Shown: piece after piece, positions 1 through 7,990 of the stretch
How the letters are laid out: the number at the start of each line of letters is the position of its first letter
How positions within the stretch are numbered: position 1 is the stretch's first letter
NCBI GenBank assembly: GCA_030643145.1
Contig: DAOWMJ010000001.1
Location: forward strand, 1-32,613
DNA length: 32,613 bases
Reading direction: 5' to 3'
Source of the DNA: Candidatus Latescibacterota bacterium
GTDB taxonomy: Bacteria; Krumholzibacteriota; Krumholzibacteriia; Krumholzibacteriales; WJIX01
Position numbers and translations under genes: made by a program
The notes under the pieces: generated by a model
Databases searched by the model: none
Told to the model about the DNA's origin: nothing
The model's input: only the letters and a program-made list of their open reading frames with translations

Positions 1-1901
1 AAACCACTCCGGAGGATTATCGCGAGCTCGGGCTAAAGAGCGGGCTTGAAATCCATCAGCAGCTTCTTACCAAAAAAAAACTTTTCTGTCGCTGCCCCGT
101 TGTCGATTCATATACTGATGACTATGACGCTGAAATATTAAGACACATGAGACCGACACTCTCCGAGCTGGGCGAATACGACGGCACAGCGCTTATGGAG
201 TTCAAAACAAAAAAAGAAATCATCTACCAAATCGACGACAAAACCGTCTGTACATATGAAATGGATGACACACCCCCCTTTGAACTAAACGAACAGGCAC
301 TTGATATAGCTCTTGAAATTACCATGCTGCTTAACTGTAAACTTGTAGGTGAAATCCACATAGCAAGGAAACAGTACCTTGACGGATCAATTCCCACGGG
401 GTTTCAGAGAACAACCATCCTGGGTGTGGATGGATCGATTCCATATCGTGGAAAAAAAATCAGAATCATTCAACTTGGCCTTGAAGAAGACGCGTGTAGA
501 GAAATCAGTGACAAGGGGCACAACAGAGTCTACAGAGCGGACAGGCTTGGTATTCCACTGGTCGAAACAGTTACAATGCCGGATATGAAAACACCACAAG
601 AAGTCGCCGAAGTCGCTCAGATTTTAAGGTGGCTCGTTCGTTCTACAGGGAAGGTCCGGACAGGAATCGGCGCTGCAAGGCAGGATGTTAATGTATCAAT
701 AAAAGGCGGGCGCAGAGTTGAAATAAAAGGAGTATCCGGGATACCTACGATCCCGCTGCTCGTACATAACGAGGCTTATCGCCAGCGGGCTCTTCTTGAT
801 ATAGCCGACGAGCTTAAAAGAAGGAAGATAACTAAAGACAGCTTCCGCTCAGAGACTAAAAAAATAACTGATATTGTAAAAAACACCCTATACTATCCTG
901 TAGCCGAAACAGTTAAGAAAAATGAGGAAGTATTTGCCGTTCTTCTTAAGGGATACCGTGGAATTATGTCGACAAAAACACAACCCGAAACGACATTCTC
1001 TAAAGAGATATCAGATCGCGTCCGTGTAATTGCCTGCCTGGACAGACTTCCTAACATCGCTCATTCCGACATGGAAGGCGAAACATTTTCAAGTTCGGAA
1101 TGGACAAGAACAAAAAAGAAGCTCGGCAGTGAAGAAAATGACGCGATTGCTGTTGTCTGGGGAAATCGGACAGATATTCAAACAGCGATAGAAGAGATTA
1201 AGATACGGGCCATAGAGGCCATTGATGGCGTCCCTAACGAAACACGTCAATCCTTGCCGGACGGAACAACCGCATTTGAGAGAATCCTGCCGGGGCCAAA
1301 CAGAATGTATCCCGATACCGACCTTCCACCGATCGAGATTACTGAAGAAAGGATCGGGAGGATAAAGAACACACTCCCCACCCCCCCCTGGGAACTTGAG
1401 AAAAACTACAAAAAAGAGGGGCTAAGACCGGCATTAGCAAAGAGAATGAGCATTTCGCCAAGAAGACATCTTTTCGATTCCACCCGGGGAATAACCTCTT
1501 TTGACAATCAATCTCTTGCCTTTTTCATTCTCGAAAAACTCAATTACTTGTCAAAAAATGGAGTAATTCCAAACTTCAGCGAAAAAATCTTTCTATCCAC
1601 TTTAAATCAAATGGAGCAAAAAGAACTCCCACTGGAGTTTTTATCGAAACTGCTGGAAGAAACATGTTCCACCAACCCTACCTCGCCGGCCGAAGCCATT
1701 TTGAAAATCTCTCTTCTTAAAGGCAAAAAGGCTGAAAGTGAAATCATCAAATTTCTAAAATCGATTGAAATCCCGGAAATAGAAAAAGGCAAATTAAGAA
1801 ACTATCTTACGGGAAAAGTTCTGGAACATTACAACGGCAGAGTAACGGGAAAAACAACGTCGACGATTGTCGGCGAATTTGTATCTTCATTCAAAAAATA
1901 A
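1..1901 (+). CDS. gatE: Glu-tRNA(Gln) amidotransferase subunit E (GatE), 5' end cut by window
   Basis: GatE activates Glu-tRNA(Gln) by phosphorylation and, with GatD, converts it to Gln-tRNA(Gln) in the cytoplasm. The frame is open from base 3, so the start lies just outside; 632 residues are visible, close to the full length usual for archaeal GatE. The first visible residues carry the family signature GLEIHQQL, then FCRCP, a kinase-core stretch ARKQYLDGSIPTGFQ, and GAARQDVNVSI followed by EIKGV. The middle (about residues 320-410) is an insert of the kind found in aspartyl-tRNA synthetase (GAD domain), which separates GatE from bacterial GatB; the C-terminal part is the helical/YqeY-like tail. 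gatD follows on the same strand after about 220 bases. This pair is typical of Archaea, so its presence among bacterial genes is notable. Family assignment is secure. Confidence 0.95.
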   Translation, partial: TTPEDYRELGLKSGLEIHQQLLTKKKLFCRCPVVDSYTDDYDAEILRHMRPTLSELGEYDGTALMEFKTKKEIIYQIDDKTVCTYEMDDTPPFELNEQALDIALEITMLLNCKLVGEIHIARKQYLDGSIPTGFQRTTILGVDGSIPYRGKKIRIIQLGLEEDACREISDKGHNRVYRADRLGIPLVETVTMPDMKTPQEVAEVAQILRWLVRSTGKVRTGIGAARQDVNVSIKGGRRVEIKGVSGIPTIPLLVHNEAYRQRALLDIADELKRRKITKDSFRSETKKITDIVKNTLYYPVAETVKKNEEVFAVLLKGYRGIMSTKTQPETTFSKEISDRVRVIACLDRLPNIAHSDMEGETFSSSEWTRTKKKLGSEENDAIAVVWGNRTDIQTAIEEIKIRAIEAIDGVPNETRQSLPDGTTAFERILPGPNRMYPDTDLPPIEITEERIGRIKNTLPTPPWELEKNYKKEGLRPALAKRMSISPRRHLFDSTRGITSFDNQSLAFFILEKLNYLSKNGVIPNFSEKIFLSTLNQMEQKELPLEFLSKLLEETCSTNPTSPAEAILKISLLKGKKAESEIIKFLKSIEIPEIEKGKLRNYLTGKVLEHYNGRVTGKTTSTIVGEFVSSFKK

Positions 1902-2110
1902 TACTTAAACAAATAGTAATGTTTAGTTCTTTATTACACTAAAAAGTCTCATCTCGGGGGCTATATAAAATTCGGACATTTTAATAAATTCTTTGCCTGT
2001 TTTTCACTTCCACTCATCCGATTTTTCATATATATTATCGATTGAGAAGTGCGGTGAAAATTGCGCTTGAGAAATATTTGGTTAAAACGATGAACCCACA
2101 CCCTATGGAT

Positions 2111-2120
2111 AGAGGTGATC
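2111..2120 (+). promoter_or_regulatory. Extended Shine-Dalgarno site of gatD
   Basis: AGAGGTGATC matches the complement of the 3' end of 16S rRNA over ten bases, with one tolerable difference from the ideal GGAGGTGATC. It lies too far (about 50 bases) from the TTG at 2173 to serve that codon, but its core sits about 9 bases before an in-frame CTG at 2125. This site therefore decides the proposed start of gatD. Confidence 0.7.
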
Positions 2121-2124
2121 AGTT

Positions 2125-3510
2125 CTGGATTCCAATACCTACAAGGGATACAGCGGAGAAGCACTCGGTTGTTTGAAAGACTATTCAGCCGCGGTTTGGA
2201 GCGATGTTGAAGTAGAATCATCTAAGGGAAATTTCAAAGGGATAGTTTTGCCGCGGTCTGAAACAGCGGATAACAAGCATGTAGTTTTGAAACTGCACAA
2301 CGGTTACAATGTGGGACTTAACGTAAACACCATCACATCGATAAAGATTCTTGGGAAAAAGGAAGCGCACTATAAAATTCCCGAAAAGAAATTCCCCACC
2401 GACCCGGGAAAGTCAAATGTTAAACTTCTCGGTACAGGGGGTACAATCGCGTCACGTCTTGATTACCGGACAGGAGCCGTTATCCCCGCTTTCTCTCCGG
2501 GGGAATTATACGGTTCCGTACCGGAACTCGCCGACATATGTAATCTCGAAACAGAAAAACTCTATGGTGTATTTAGTGAAAATATGGGGCCCGAGCAATG
2601 GACAGGAATAGCGAAAAAAATCGGAGAAGAAATTGAGAAAGGGATTGACGGCATTGTGATCGGTCACGGCACCGACACAATGCATCATACCTCGGCTATC
2701 TTATCCTTTATGGTTCAGGATCCACCTGTTCCTATAGTAATGGTCGGCTCTCAAAGATCGAGTGACAGGCCATCAAGCGACGCGGCTATCAATCTGATAA
2801 ATGCCACCAAAACAGCTGCTAATAGTGATTTCGCCGAAGTAATGGTCTGTATGTTCGGACCGACTAGTGATCAATACGGATTGCTTCACAGAGGAACGAG
2901 AGTGCGGAAAATGCACTCTTCCTACCGTTCTACTTTCAGGACGATAGGGGATATCCCGCTTGCAATAGTTGAAAAGGACCGCTTCATTCCCCTGCGAAGC
3001 GATTACAAAAAGAGAAGAAAAGATAATAATGTAAAGATAATCCCCTCGTTCGACGACAGAGTGTCTATCGTCTATTATTATCCCAACATGAAACCTGACA
3101 TCATCGAATCATTGATCGATAACGGATATAAGGGAATTGTCATTGCCGGTACGGGGCTTGGGCACGTTAATAAACCCCTCTACCCTTCTCTTAAAAAGGC
3201 TTGTGATATGGGTATCCATATATATATGTCCGTTCAAACCCTCTGGGGATATGTCCAGATGTATGTTTATGATACAGGGCGCGATATCATGAACCTTGGA
3301 GTAATTCCCGCGGCGAACATGCTGCCGGAGGTAGCGTATGTTAAACTTGCCTGGACTCTCGGCCAAACCCAAGACCGCGAAGAAGTTAAAAAAATAATGC
3401 TCACTCCGATTGCCGGCGAGATAACCGAACGGGAACCTCATAATGGATACCTTATATACCAGGGCGGAATTCCTGAAGTAGAGGAATTTATCAGCAAGTA
3501 TAAAAAGTAA
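2125..3510 (+). CDS. gatD: Glu-tRNA(Gln) amidotransferase subunit D (GatD), probable CTG start
   Basis: GatD is the asparaginase-like subunit that hydrolyses glutamine and feeds ammonia to GatE. Family marks are LGTGGTIASR (catalytic Thr about residue 107), GHGTDTMHHT (second catalytic Thr-Asp), GSQRSSDRPSSDAA and the lysine in RVRKMHSS. An N-terminal extension of about 100 residues with the NGYNVGL segment is characteristic of GatD and absent from plain asparaginases. The first ATG/GTG/TTG in frame is TTG 2173, but the residues encoded upstream (GYSGEALGCLKD) look like the normal GatD N-terminus. The only plausible initiator after the upstream stop at 2116-2118 is CTG 2125, which has an excellent ribosome site. 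This gives 461 residues. Initiation at CTG is my inference; the family call is secure. Confidence 0.9.
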   Translation: MDSNTYKGYSGEALGCLKDYSAAVWSDVEVESSKGNFKGIVLPRSETADNKHVVLKLHNGYNVGLNVNTITSIKILGKKEAHYKIPEKKFPTDPGKSNVKLLGTGGTIASRLDYRTGAVIPAFSPGELYGSVPELADICNLETEKLYGVFSENMGPEQWTGIAKKIGEEIEKGIDGIVIGHGTDTMHHTSAILSFMVQDPPVPIVMVGSQRSSDRPSSDAAINLINATKTAANSDFAEVMVCMFGPTSDQYGLLHRGTRVRKMHSSYRSTFRTIGDIPLAIVEKDRFIPLRSDYKKRRKDNNVKIIPSFDDRVSIVYYYPNMKPDIIESLIDNGYKGIVIAGTGLGHVNKPLYPSLKKACDMGIHIYMSVQTLWGYVQMYVYDTGRDIMNLGVIPAANMLPEVAYVKLAWTLGQTQDREEVKKIMLTPIAGEITEREPHNGYLIYQGGIPEVEEFISKYKK

Positions 3511-3937
3511 CGTATGTGTTGACCTGCTCACAGGGGGCTACATAGTCACATTTAATTATTTCTATATCTAATCATATAATTCCATTTAATTGATCATCCC
3601 GGGCGCAAAGGATAGTACTCTTCCGTTAAGATAACCCCCAAAACGTAAACAAATATTTACAATTCCGTATTTAAAGGCTTACAGTGTATCTTATTATAAT
3701 GTCACATGTTATCTAATTTACATTTTATTTGTAAACTATTTTTTACGTTTCATTTATCCACTCTATTATTGCACTCCCAAATTAAAATATTATCACATCT
3801 CTAACTTATTTATTAATCGCATCTTACAATATTTAAGAAATTATTAGAAACAATAAGGAAGTTTGGCACAACTCCTGCAATTACAGGGAATCAGAAGAAG
3901 TCATTAGAAACTTTAAACAACAATAAGGAGGTTAGAA
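3511..3937 (+). other. AT-rich intergenic region, possible long leader of the micropeptide gene
   Basis: No protein gene is supported here. A perfect TATAAT lies at 3695-3700 with a poor -35 (TTAAAG) 18 bases upstream, so a transcript might start near 3707 and run into the micropeptide. The nine-base sequences AAACGTAAA (near 3657) and TTTACGTTT (near 3743) form an imperfectly spaced inverted pair about 90 bases apart. Close to the small gene a module is duplicated: ATTAGAAAC with AACAATAAGGAAGTT at about 3842-3862, and CATTAGAAAC followed by AACAATAAGGAGGTT at about 3902-3933. The promoter is a weak call. Confidence 0.35.
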
Positions 3938-4018
3938 ATGTTTTACTTCACAAATATCGCACTTATCGTAGCTCTTCTTTCAGCCGGTAAAGCTGTATGG
4001 GGAAAAGCAGTCTGGTAA
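3938..4018 (+). CDS. Hydrophobic 26-residue micropeptide with GKAVW-GKAVW repeat
   Basis: A near-perfect Shine-Dalgarno site (TAAGGAGGT, 3924-3932) sits 5-6 bases before ATG 3938, and a stop follows after 26 codons. The peptide begins MFYFTNIALIV, continues through a hydrophobic segment, and ends in two copies of GKAVW. The two repeats are encoded with different codons (GGT/GGA, GCT/GCA, GTA/GTC) but identical residues, so all three base changes between copies are silent, which favours real translation. A strong hairpin follows about 56 bases after the stop. The peptide could insert in or lie on the membrane. I do not recognise a family, and a regulatory leader peptide is an alternative, although the next gene lies more than 300 bases away beyond the hairpin. 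Confidence 0.6.
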   Translation: MFYFTNIALIVALLSAGKAVWGKAVW

Positions 4019-4071
4019 AGTTATATGAGGGAAACCAGCCCGTGGTTCTTAATAAATTATGTATAATTGTT

Positions 4072-4110
4072 CAGGGGAAGCGGAAACATCACTGATGTTA
4101 CCGCTTCCTC
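4072..4110 (+). terminator. Long hairpin after the micropeptide gene
   Basis: GGAAGCGG (4076-4083) pairs with CCGCTTCC (4101-4108). Inside it, after one A/A mismatch, AACATCA (4085-4091) pairs with TGATGTT (4093-4099). The 3' side continues TCAATATTTT, so it is U-rich though not a pure run. A looser outer pairing CAGGGG (4072-4077)/CCCCTG exists downstream. It most likely ends the micropeptide transcript. Confidence 0.65.
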
Positions 4111-4344
4111 AATATTTTACCCCTGACATTCATCAACCTTACTATTTCAAGATCGTGTAACAGAACAATTCCGCGTAATCACCCGAACGAAAACTTTATT
4201 GCTTACTTTTTCGCGAAAATATGTTACCAAGAAATATGGCCTGCCAGTTAAAATGACGCGGCATTAACCTTTGATTGCACTCATATATGGCGATAGATGA
4301 TCGATCACGGCTCAAACGCTATTTTTGTAAAAGGCGGCAAAATA

Positions 4345-5328
4345 ATGTCTAAATTCACTACTGATGTGAGAAGAGAAACCATTGAAGCTGAAAAGAAAAT
4401 CAGAGATTCAATAAGAAAGACACCCCTCCAATACTCACCGTATCTAAGTAAAGAAAGTGGCGGCAACGTTTATTTAAAACTTGAAAACTTCCAGGTTACA
4501 GGTTCTTTCAAGATCAGAGGAGCTATTAATAAAATCCTATCGCTCGACGACAACTCCAAAGCAAATGGACTTGTAACATCTTCAACCGGAAACCATGGCG
4601 CCGCTTTTATCTGGGCGCTAAGGAAATTTAAACTCAAAGGAACAATATTCGTCCCGGAGAATATATCCAGCGCAAAACTGGAAATACTCAGGCTCTATGA
4701 AGCGGACATTGAATTCTTCGGTAATGACTGTGTGCTCGCTGAAATGAGAGCGAGAGAGATTGCCAAGGAAACCGGACGTGTATATATTTCACCATACAAT
4801 GACCCGAAGATTATAGGGGGCCAGGGGACGGTGGCAATGGAAATTGAAGAAGAGACGCATGGTATAAGGATTGATTCTGTTCTGGTACCTGTGGGAGGAG
4901 GTGGCCTTATCAGCGGAATCGGCGGCTATCTGAAAGAAACGCGTGAAATGATTAAAATCACAGGATGCCAGCCGGCCCGCTCAGCCGTTATGGCAAAATC
5001 TGTCAAGGCGGGAAGAATAGTTGAAATGGAATCAGAAGCAACGATATCCGACGCAACCGCCGGAGGCATTGAGGCAGGATCGATAACATTTGATATATGC
5101 GAAAAATATATTGATGATTTTATTCTGGTTTCCGAAAATGAGATCAAGGAAGCGATAAATCTTATCCTCCGCAAACATTTCATGTTGATCGAAGGAGCCG
5201 CCGCCCTCCCGGTTGCTTCTTTTCTGAAAGAAAAAGAAAGATTTCAAGGAAAAAACACAATTCTTATACTAAGCGGAGCCAATCTGGACCCAGATCAATT
5301 AAAAGATATTCTTTCCCGACCATTTTAA
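4345..5328 (+). CDS. Threonine ammonia-lyase / serine dehydratase-like PLP enzyme
   Basis: A fold-type II PLP enzyme of 327 residues expected to deaminate threonine (to 2-oxobutyrate) or serine (to pyruvate) in the cytoplasm. The PLP lysine lies in GSFKIRGA (Lys56), the substrate loop is SSTGNHG, and the phosphate-binding glycine loop is VPVGGGGLISG. There is no C-terminal ACT regulatory domain, so it resembles catabolic TdcB-type enzymes rather than feedback-controlled IlvA; serine racemase or another dehydratase cannot be excluded. An earlier ATG in frame (4297) adds 16 residues of unlikely sequence; ATG 4345 better matches the family and follows a weak AAAGGCGG. A prenyltransferase gene follows after 67 bases on the same strand. 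Confidence 0.88.
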   Translation: MSKFTTDVRRETIEAEKKIRDSIRKTPLQYSPYLSKESGGNVYLKLENFQVTGSFKIRGAINKILSLDDNSKANGLVTSSTGNHGAAFIWALRKFKLKGTIFVPENISSAKLEILRLYEADIEFFGNDCVLAEMRAREIAKETGRVYISPYNDPKIIGGQGTVAMEIEEETHGIRIDSVLVPVGGGGLISGIGGYLKETREMIKITGCQPARSAVMAKSVKAGRIVEMESEATISDATAGGIEAGSITFDICEKYIDDFILVSENEIKEAINLILRKHFMLIEGAAALPVASFLKEKERFQGKNTILILSGANLDPDQLKDILSRPF

Positions 5329-5395
5329 TTATAATACCACGAAACAGCAAATAGCAGATTGCAACCCATAAAAAGATTAGCCTGGAAGGCCGGCA

Positions 5396-6301
5396 ATGTC
5401 TTCATTCCGATACTGGCTTAAAGAACTTAGAGCTGAATTCCTCACTGGAAGCATTATCCCAGTGCTTCTCTCCACGGCGCTTGTCCGGTTTGAAACCGGG
5501 ACTTGGAGTCCTCTTCTGTTTACACTGACACTCCTCGGCGTGATATTCCTTCATTTGGGAGCCAACACAGCCAACGACTATTTTGACCACCTTTCCGGAA
5601 ATGACATTGCCAACACAGAATATATAAGACCATTTACAGGTGGAAGCCGCCTTATCCAGAAAAAACTCATTTCACCGGGTGAAGTTCTTGCAACATCCAT
5701 TTTATTTCTGACCGCGGCGTTAATTGTCGGTATCTTCCTTGTGTCTATGGCAGGTATCGCCATATTATATTTTGGTATTATCGGCGCCATATCCGGCTAT
5801 TTCTATACGGCTCCGCCTTTCAGATTTTCTCACAGGGGGTTTGGTGAATTTGTTGTTGGTATGGGATTCGGACTTATCGGAATAGGGACCTATTTCGTGC
5901 AAACAGGAACTATATCAGGCCACTGCGTTATTTTATCACTTCCTCTCGCTTTCCTTATAACTTCAATAATTGTTATAAATGAGTTTCAGGACAGTAAAGC
6001 CGATTCAAGTGTCGGGAAAAGAACTATCGTCGTCAGAATGGGCAAAAGGAAAGCAGTTTATCTTTTCGCCGCTCTCACTATCGCTTCGTATATTCCAATA
6101 ATTATTGGAACGGTAAGTGGCATTTTGCCGGCACTGACGCTCACCTCACTGGTCACCCTGCCGATTGGAATAAAAGCCATTTGGACCGCGAGAAAGTTCT
6201 ATAATGAATCCGGATATCTCGCCCCCGCGAACGGATCGGCAATACTAAATCATCTTCTTACCGGAATAATTCTGATTATCGCTTATTTTCTAGCTGGATA
6301 A
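5396..6301 (+). CDS. UbiA-family prenyltransferase, MenA-like
   Basis: An integral membrane prenyltransferase of 301 residues with about eight or nine hydrophobic segments. The first prenyl-diphosphate/Mg site is NDYFDHLSGND (residues 60-70), and the second is NEFQDSKADSSVGKRT (about residue 197 onward). The first motif and the GGSRLI segment that follows resemble 1,4-dihydroxy-2-naphthoate polyprenyltransferase (MenA), which makes demethylmenaquinone; no other menaquinone gene is present here, so the aromatic acceptor is unproven. Start ATG 5396 follows GGAAGG. The stop lies four bases from the convergent LOG-family stop, with no terminator between them. Confidence 0.85.
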   Translation: MSSFRYWLKELRAEFLTGSIIPVLLSTALVRFETGTWSPLLFTLTLLGVIFLHLGANTANDYFDHLSGNDIANTEYIRPFTGGSRLIQKKLISPGEVLATSILFLTAALIVGIFLVSMAGIAILYFGIIGAISGYFYTAPPFRFSHRGFGEFVVGMGFGLIGIGTYFVQTGTISGHCVILSLPLAFLITSIIVINEFQDSKADSSVGKRTIVVRMGKRKAVYLFAALTIASYIPIIIGTVSGILPALTLTSLVTLPIGIKAIWTARKFYNESGYLAPANGSAILNHLLTGIILIIAYFLAG

Positions 6302-6305
6302 AAAA

Positions 6306-6977
6306 TCAACTTATAAGCCCAAGCTTTTTGCGTGTTTTTAAAACTCTGTCTACGATCTCTTCCTTCGAATCTGCGATGTGAAGAAGATCTAAATCTTTAG
6401 ATAAAATCTTGTTCTCGGCCAGCATCCTGTTCTTTACCCAATCGATCAATCCTCCCCAATAATCCTTGTCCAGCATAAAGACCGGAAATGGCGCGATCTT
6501 ATGAGTCTGAATCAGTGTGAGTGCTTCAAACAATTCATCCATCGTACCAAATCCTCCCGGAAGAATCACAAAAGCCATTGAATATTTGATAAATACAACC
6601 TTGCGAACGAAGAAATACCTGAAGGAAATAAGTCTATCTATGTATGGGTTTGGCTCCTGTTCAAACGGGAGTTCAATATTGAGCCCGATCGACAGGCCTT
6701 TACCTTCCTGAGCTCCCCGATTGGCCCCTTCCATAACACCTGGGCCACCACCGGTAATAATTGGGCAACCATGAGAGGCAAGCTCTTTCGCGATATATCT
6801 GGCATCTTTGTAATTGGAATCGTTTTTTTTCGCGCGGGCTGACCCAAAAAAAGTAACACCGGGATTTACATCCATCATATCTTCAAAACCGTCCACAAAT
6901 TCCGCCATTATTCTGAACAGTCGCCACGATTCTCTGATATTAAAATTGTCTATGAGATATCTTTTTTCAATATCCAC
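6306..6977 (-). CDS. LOG-family (TIGR00730-type) nucleotide phosphoribohydrolase-like protein
   Basis: A 223-residue Rossmann-type protein with both LOG-family signatures: GGGPGVMEGANRG (residues 76-88) and PGGFGTMDE (140-148), the nucleotide-binding and catalytic Glu region. Characterised relatives cleave nucleoside 5'-monophosphates to the free base and ribose 5-phosphate (cytokinin activation in plants); bacterial members are often annotated as Rossmann-fold nucleotide-binding proteins. The start is GTG at 6977, preceded by GGAG about eight bases upstream. The N-terminal 40 residues are an extension seen in the longer bacterial subgroup. The gene stands alone on the minus strand and is divergent from the rhomboid gene. 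The precise substrate is unknown. Confidence 0.88.
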   Translation of the reverse strand: MDIEKRYLIDNFNIRESWRLFRIMAEFVDGFEDMMDVNPGVTFFGSARAKKNDSNYKDARYIAKELASHGCPIITGGGPGVMEGANRGAQEGKGLSIGLNIELPFEQEPNPYIDRLISFRYFFVRKVVFIKYSMAFVILPGGFGTMDELFEALTLIQTHKIAPFPVFMLDKDYWGGLIDWVKNRMLAENKILSKDLDLLHIADSKEEIVDRVLKTRKKLGLIS

Positions 6978-7189
6978 TGCAGATCTCCATTCTCCCAGGT
7001 GTAGTAACCTCGCCGGTTGTATTCCGTAACAAGATAATTTTTGTTTAACCTTCCCTTAAACTTAAGCTAAAATGCCAGAATATATCAAGAGCTATTAGCA
7101 ATCAAAGAGTTAAAAAAACTTGATTCGTTATTTCAAAGAGTTAGTTTATCATGTACATTTCCAGTTAACATTCAGCCGGAAGAAAAGAT

Positions 7190-7918
7190 ATGTTTCTGCC
7201 ACTTAAAGACATTAATCCCACAAGCAGAAAACCTCTGATCACTATATCTCTGATAGTAATAAACGTACTTGTTTATCTTTATCAAATATCTCTGGGTTCT
7301 GACAATGCCGCTCTTATAGCGTCTCTTGGAACTACCCCAGCCGAAATCGTGAAAATGAAAGATCTGGTAGGCCCTTTCGGGTATCATATAAGACATTACC
7401 CTGGTCCAAACCCGATCTTCCTTACCCTCTTTACTTCCATGTTCATGCACGGCAGTCTGCTGCATATCGGCTCAAATATGCTCTACCTGTGGATTTTCGG
7501 AAATAATGTGGAAGATATTCTAGGGCCATCAAAATTTCTGTTGTTTTACATACTCTGCGGACTCATCGCGCATGCCATGCATATCGCGTCAGATCCATCC
7601 TCGATAATTCCAACTATAGGAGCGAGCGGGGCGATCTCGGGGGTAATGGCCGGATATCTTATGGTATTTCCACGAGCGAGAATCGTCACACTTATGTTCC
7701 TTTTTATCTTTATCAGACTAACGGTAGTACCGGCTTACGTTATCATTGGATTCTGGTTCGTGCTTCAAATCTTTAACGGATTCGGATCACTGGGAGGAGT
7801 TCAAACGGGCGGCGTTGCCTGGTTCGCCCATATAGGAGGCTTTCTCGCCGGTATAGGACTTATCCTTGCCATGGCCGGCGACAAGATATACTGGTTCCAG
7901 AAACACAGGTACCATTAG
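7190..7918 (+). CDS. Rhomboid-family intramembrane serine protease
   Basis: A 242-residue polytopic membrane protease that cuts transmembrane helices of substrate proteins. The catalytic serine is in GASGAISG (Ser146), the partner histidine in WFAHIGGFLAG (His214), and an oxyanion Asn is in HIGSNMLYLW (Asn96). About six or seven hydrophobic helices are visible. A loop of some 45 residues between the first helix and the second is the L1 region. The length and the N-terminal MFLPLKD start fit the common bacterial and archaeal rhomboid group, and the family call is secure. The physiological substrate cannot be inferred from the neighbours. A radical SAM gene follows after 72 bases. Confidence 0.93.
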   Translation: MFLPLKDINPTSRKPLITISLIVINVLVYLYQISLGSDNAALIASLGTTPAEIVKMKDLVGPFGYHIRHYPGPNPIFLTLFTSMFMHGSLLHIGSNMLYLWIFGNNVEDILGPSKFLLFYILCGLIAHAMHIASDPSSIIPTIGASGAISGVMAGYLMVFPRARIVTLMFLFIFIRLTVVPAYVIIGFWFVLQIFNGFGSLGGVQTGGVAWFAHIGGFLAGIGLILAMAGDKIYWFQKHRYH

Positions 7919-7990
7919 ATAGAATGCACAATTAACGATAGGATTCAATTGCTGATACGAAACAGTCTGTACGCAATTATAAAATAGATT

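Noticed and set aside
2173..2175. TTG as the start of gatD
   Set aside because: No ribosome site lies nearby, and conserved GatD N-terminal residues are encoded upstream in frame.
2090..2176. 28-codon plus-strand ORF overlapping the gatD start in another frame
   Set aside because: It has no ribosome site of its own, and the strong site inside it serves gatD; the translation is unremarkable.
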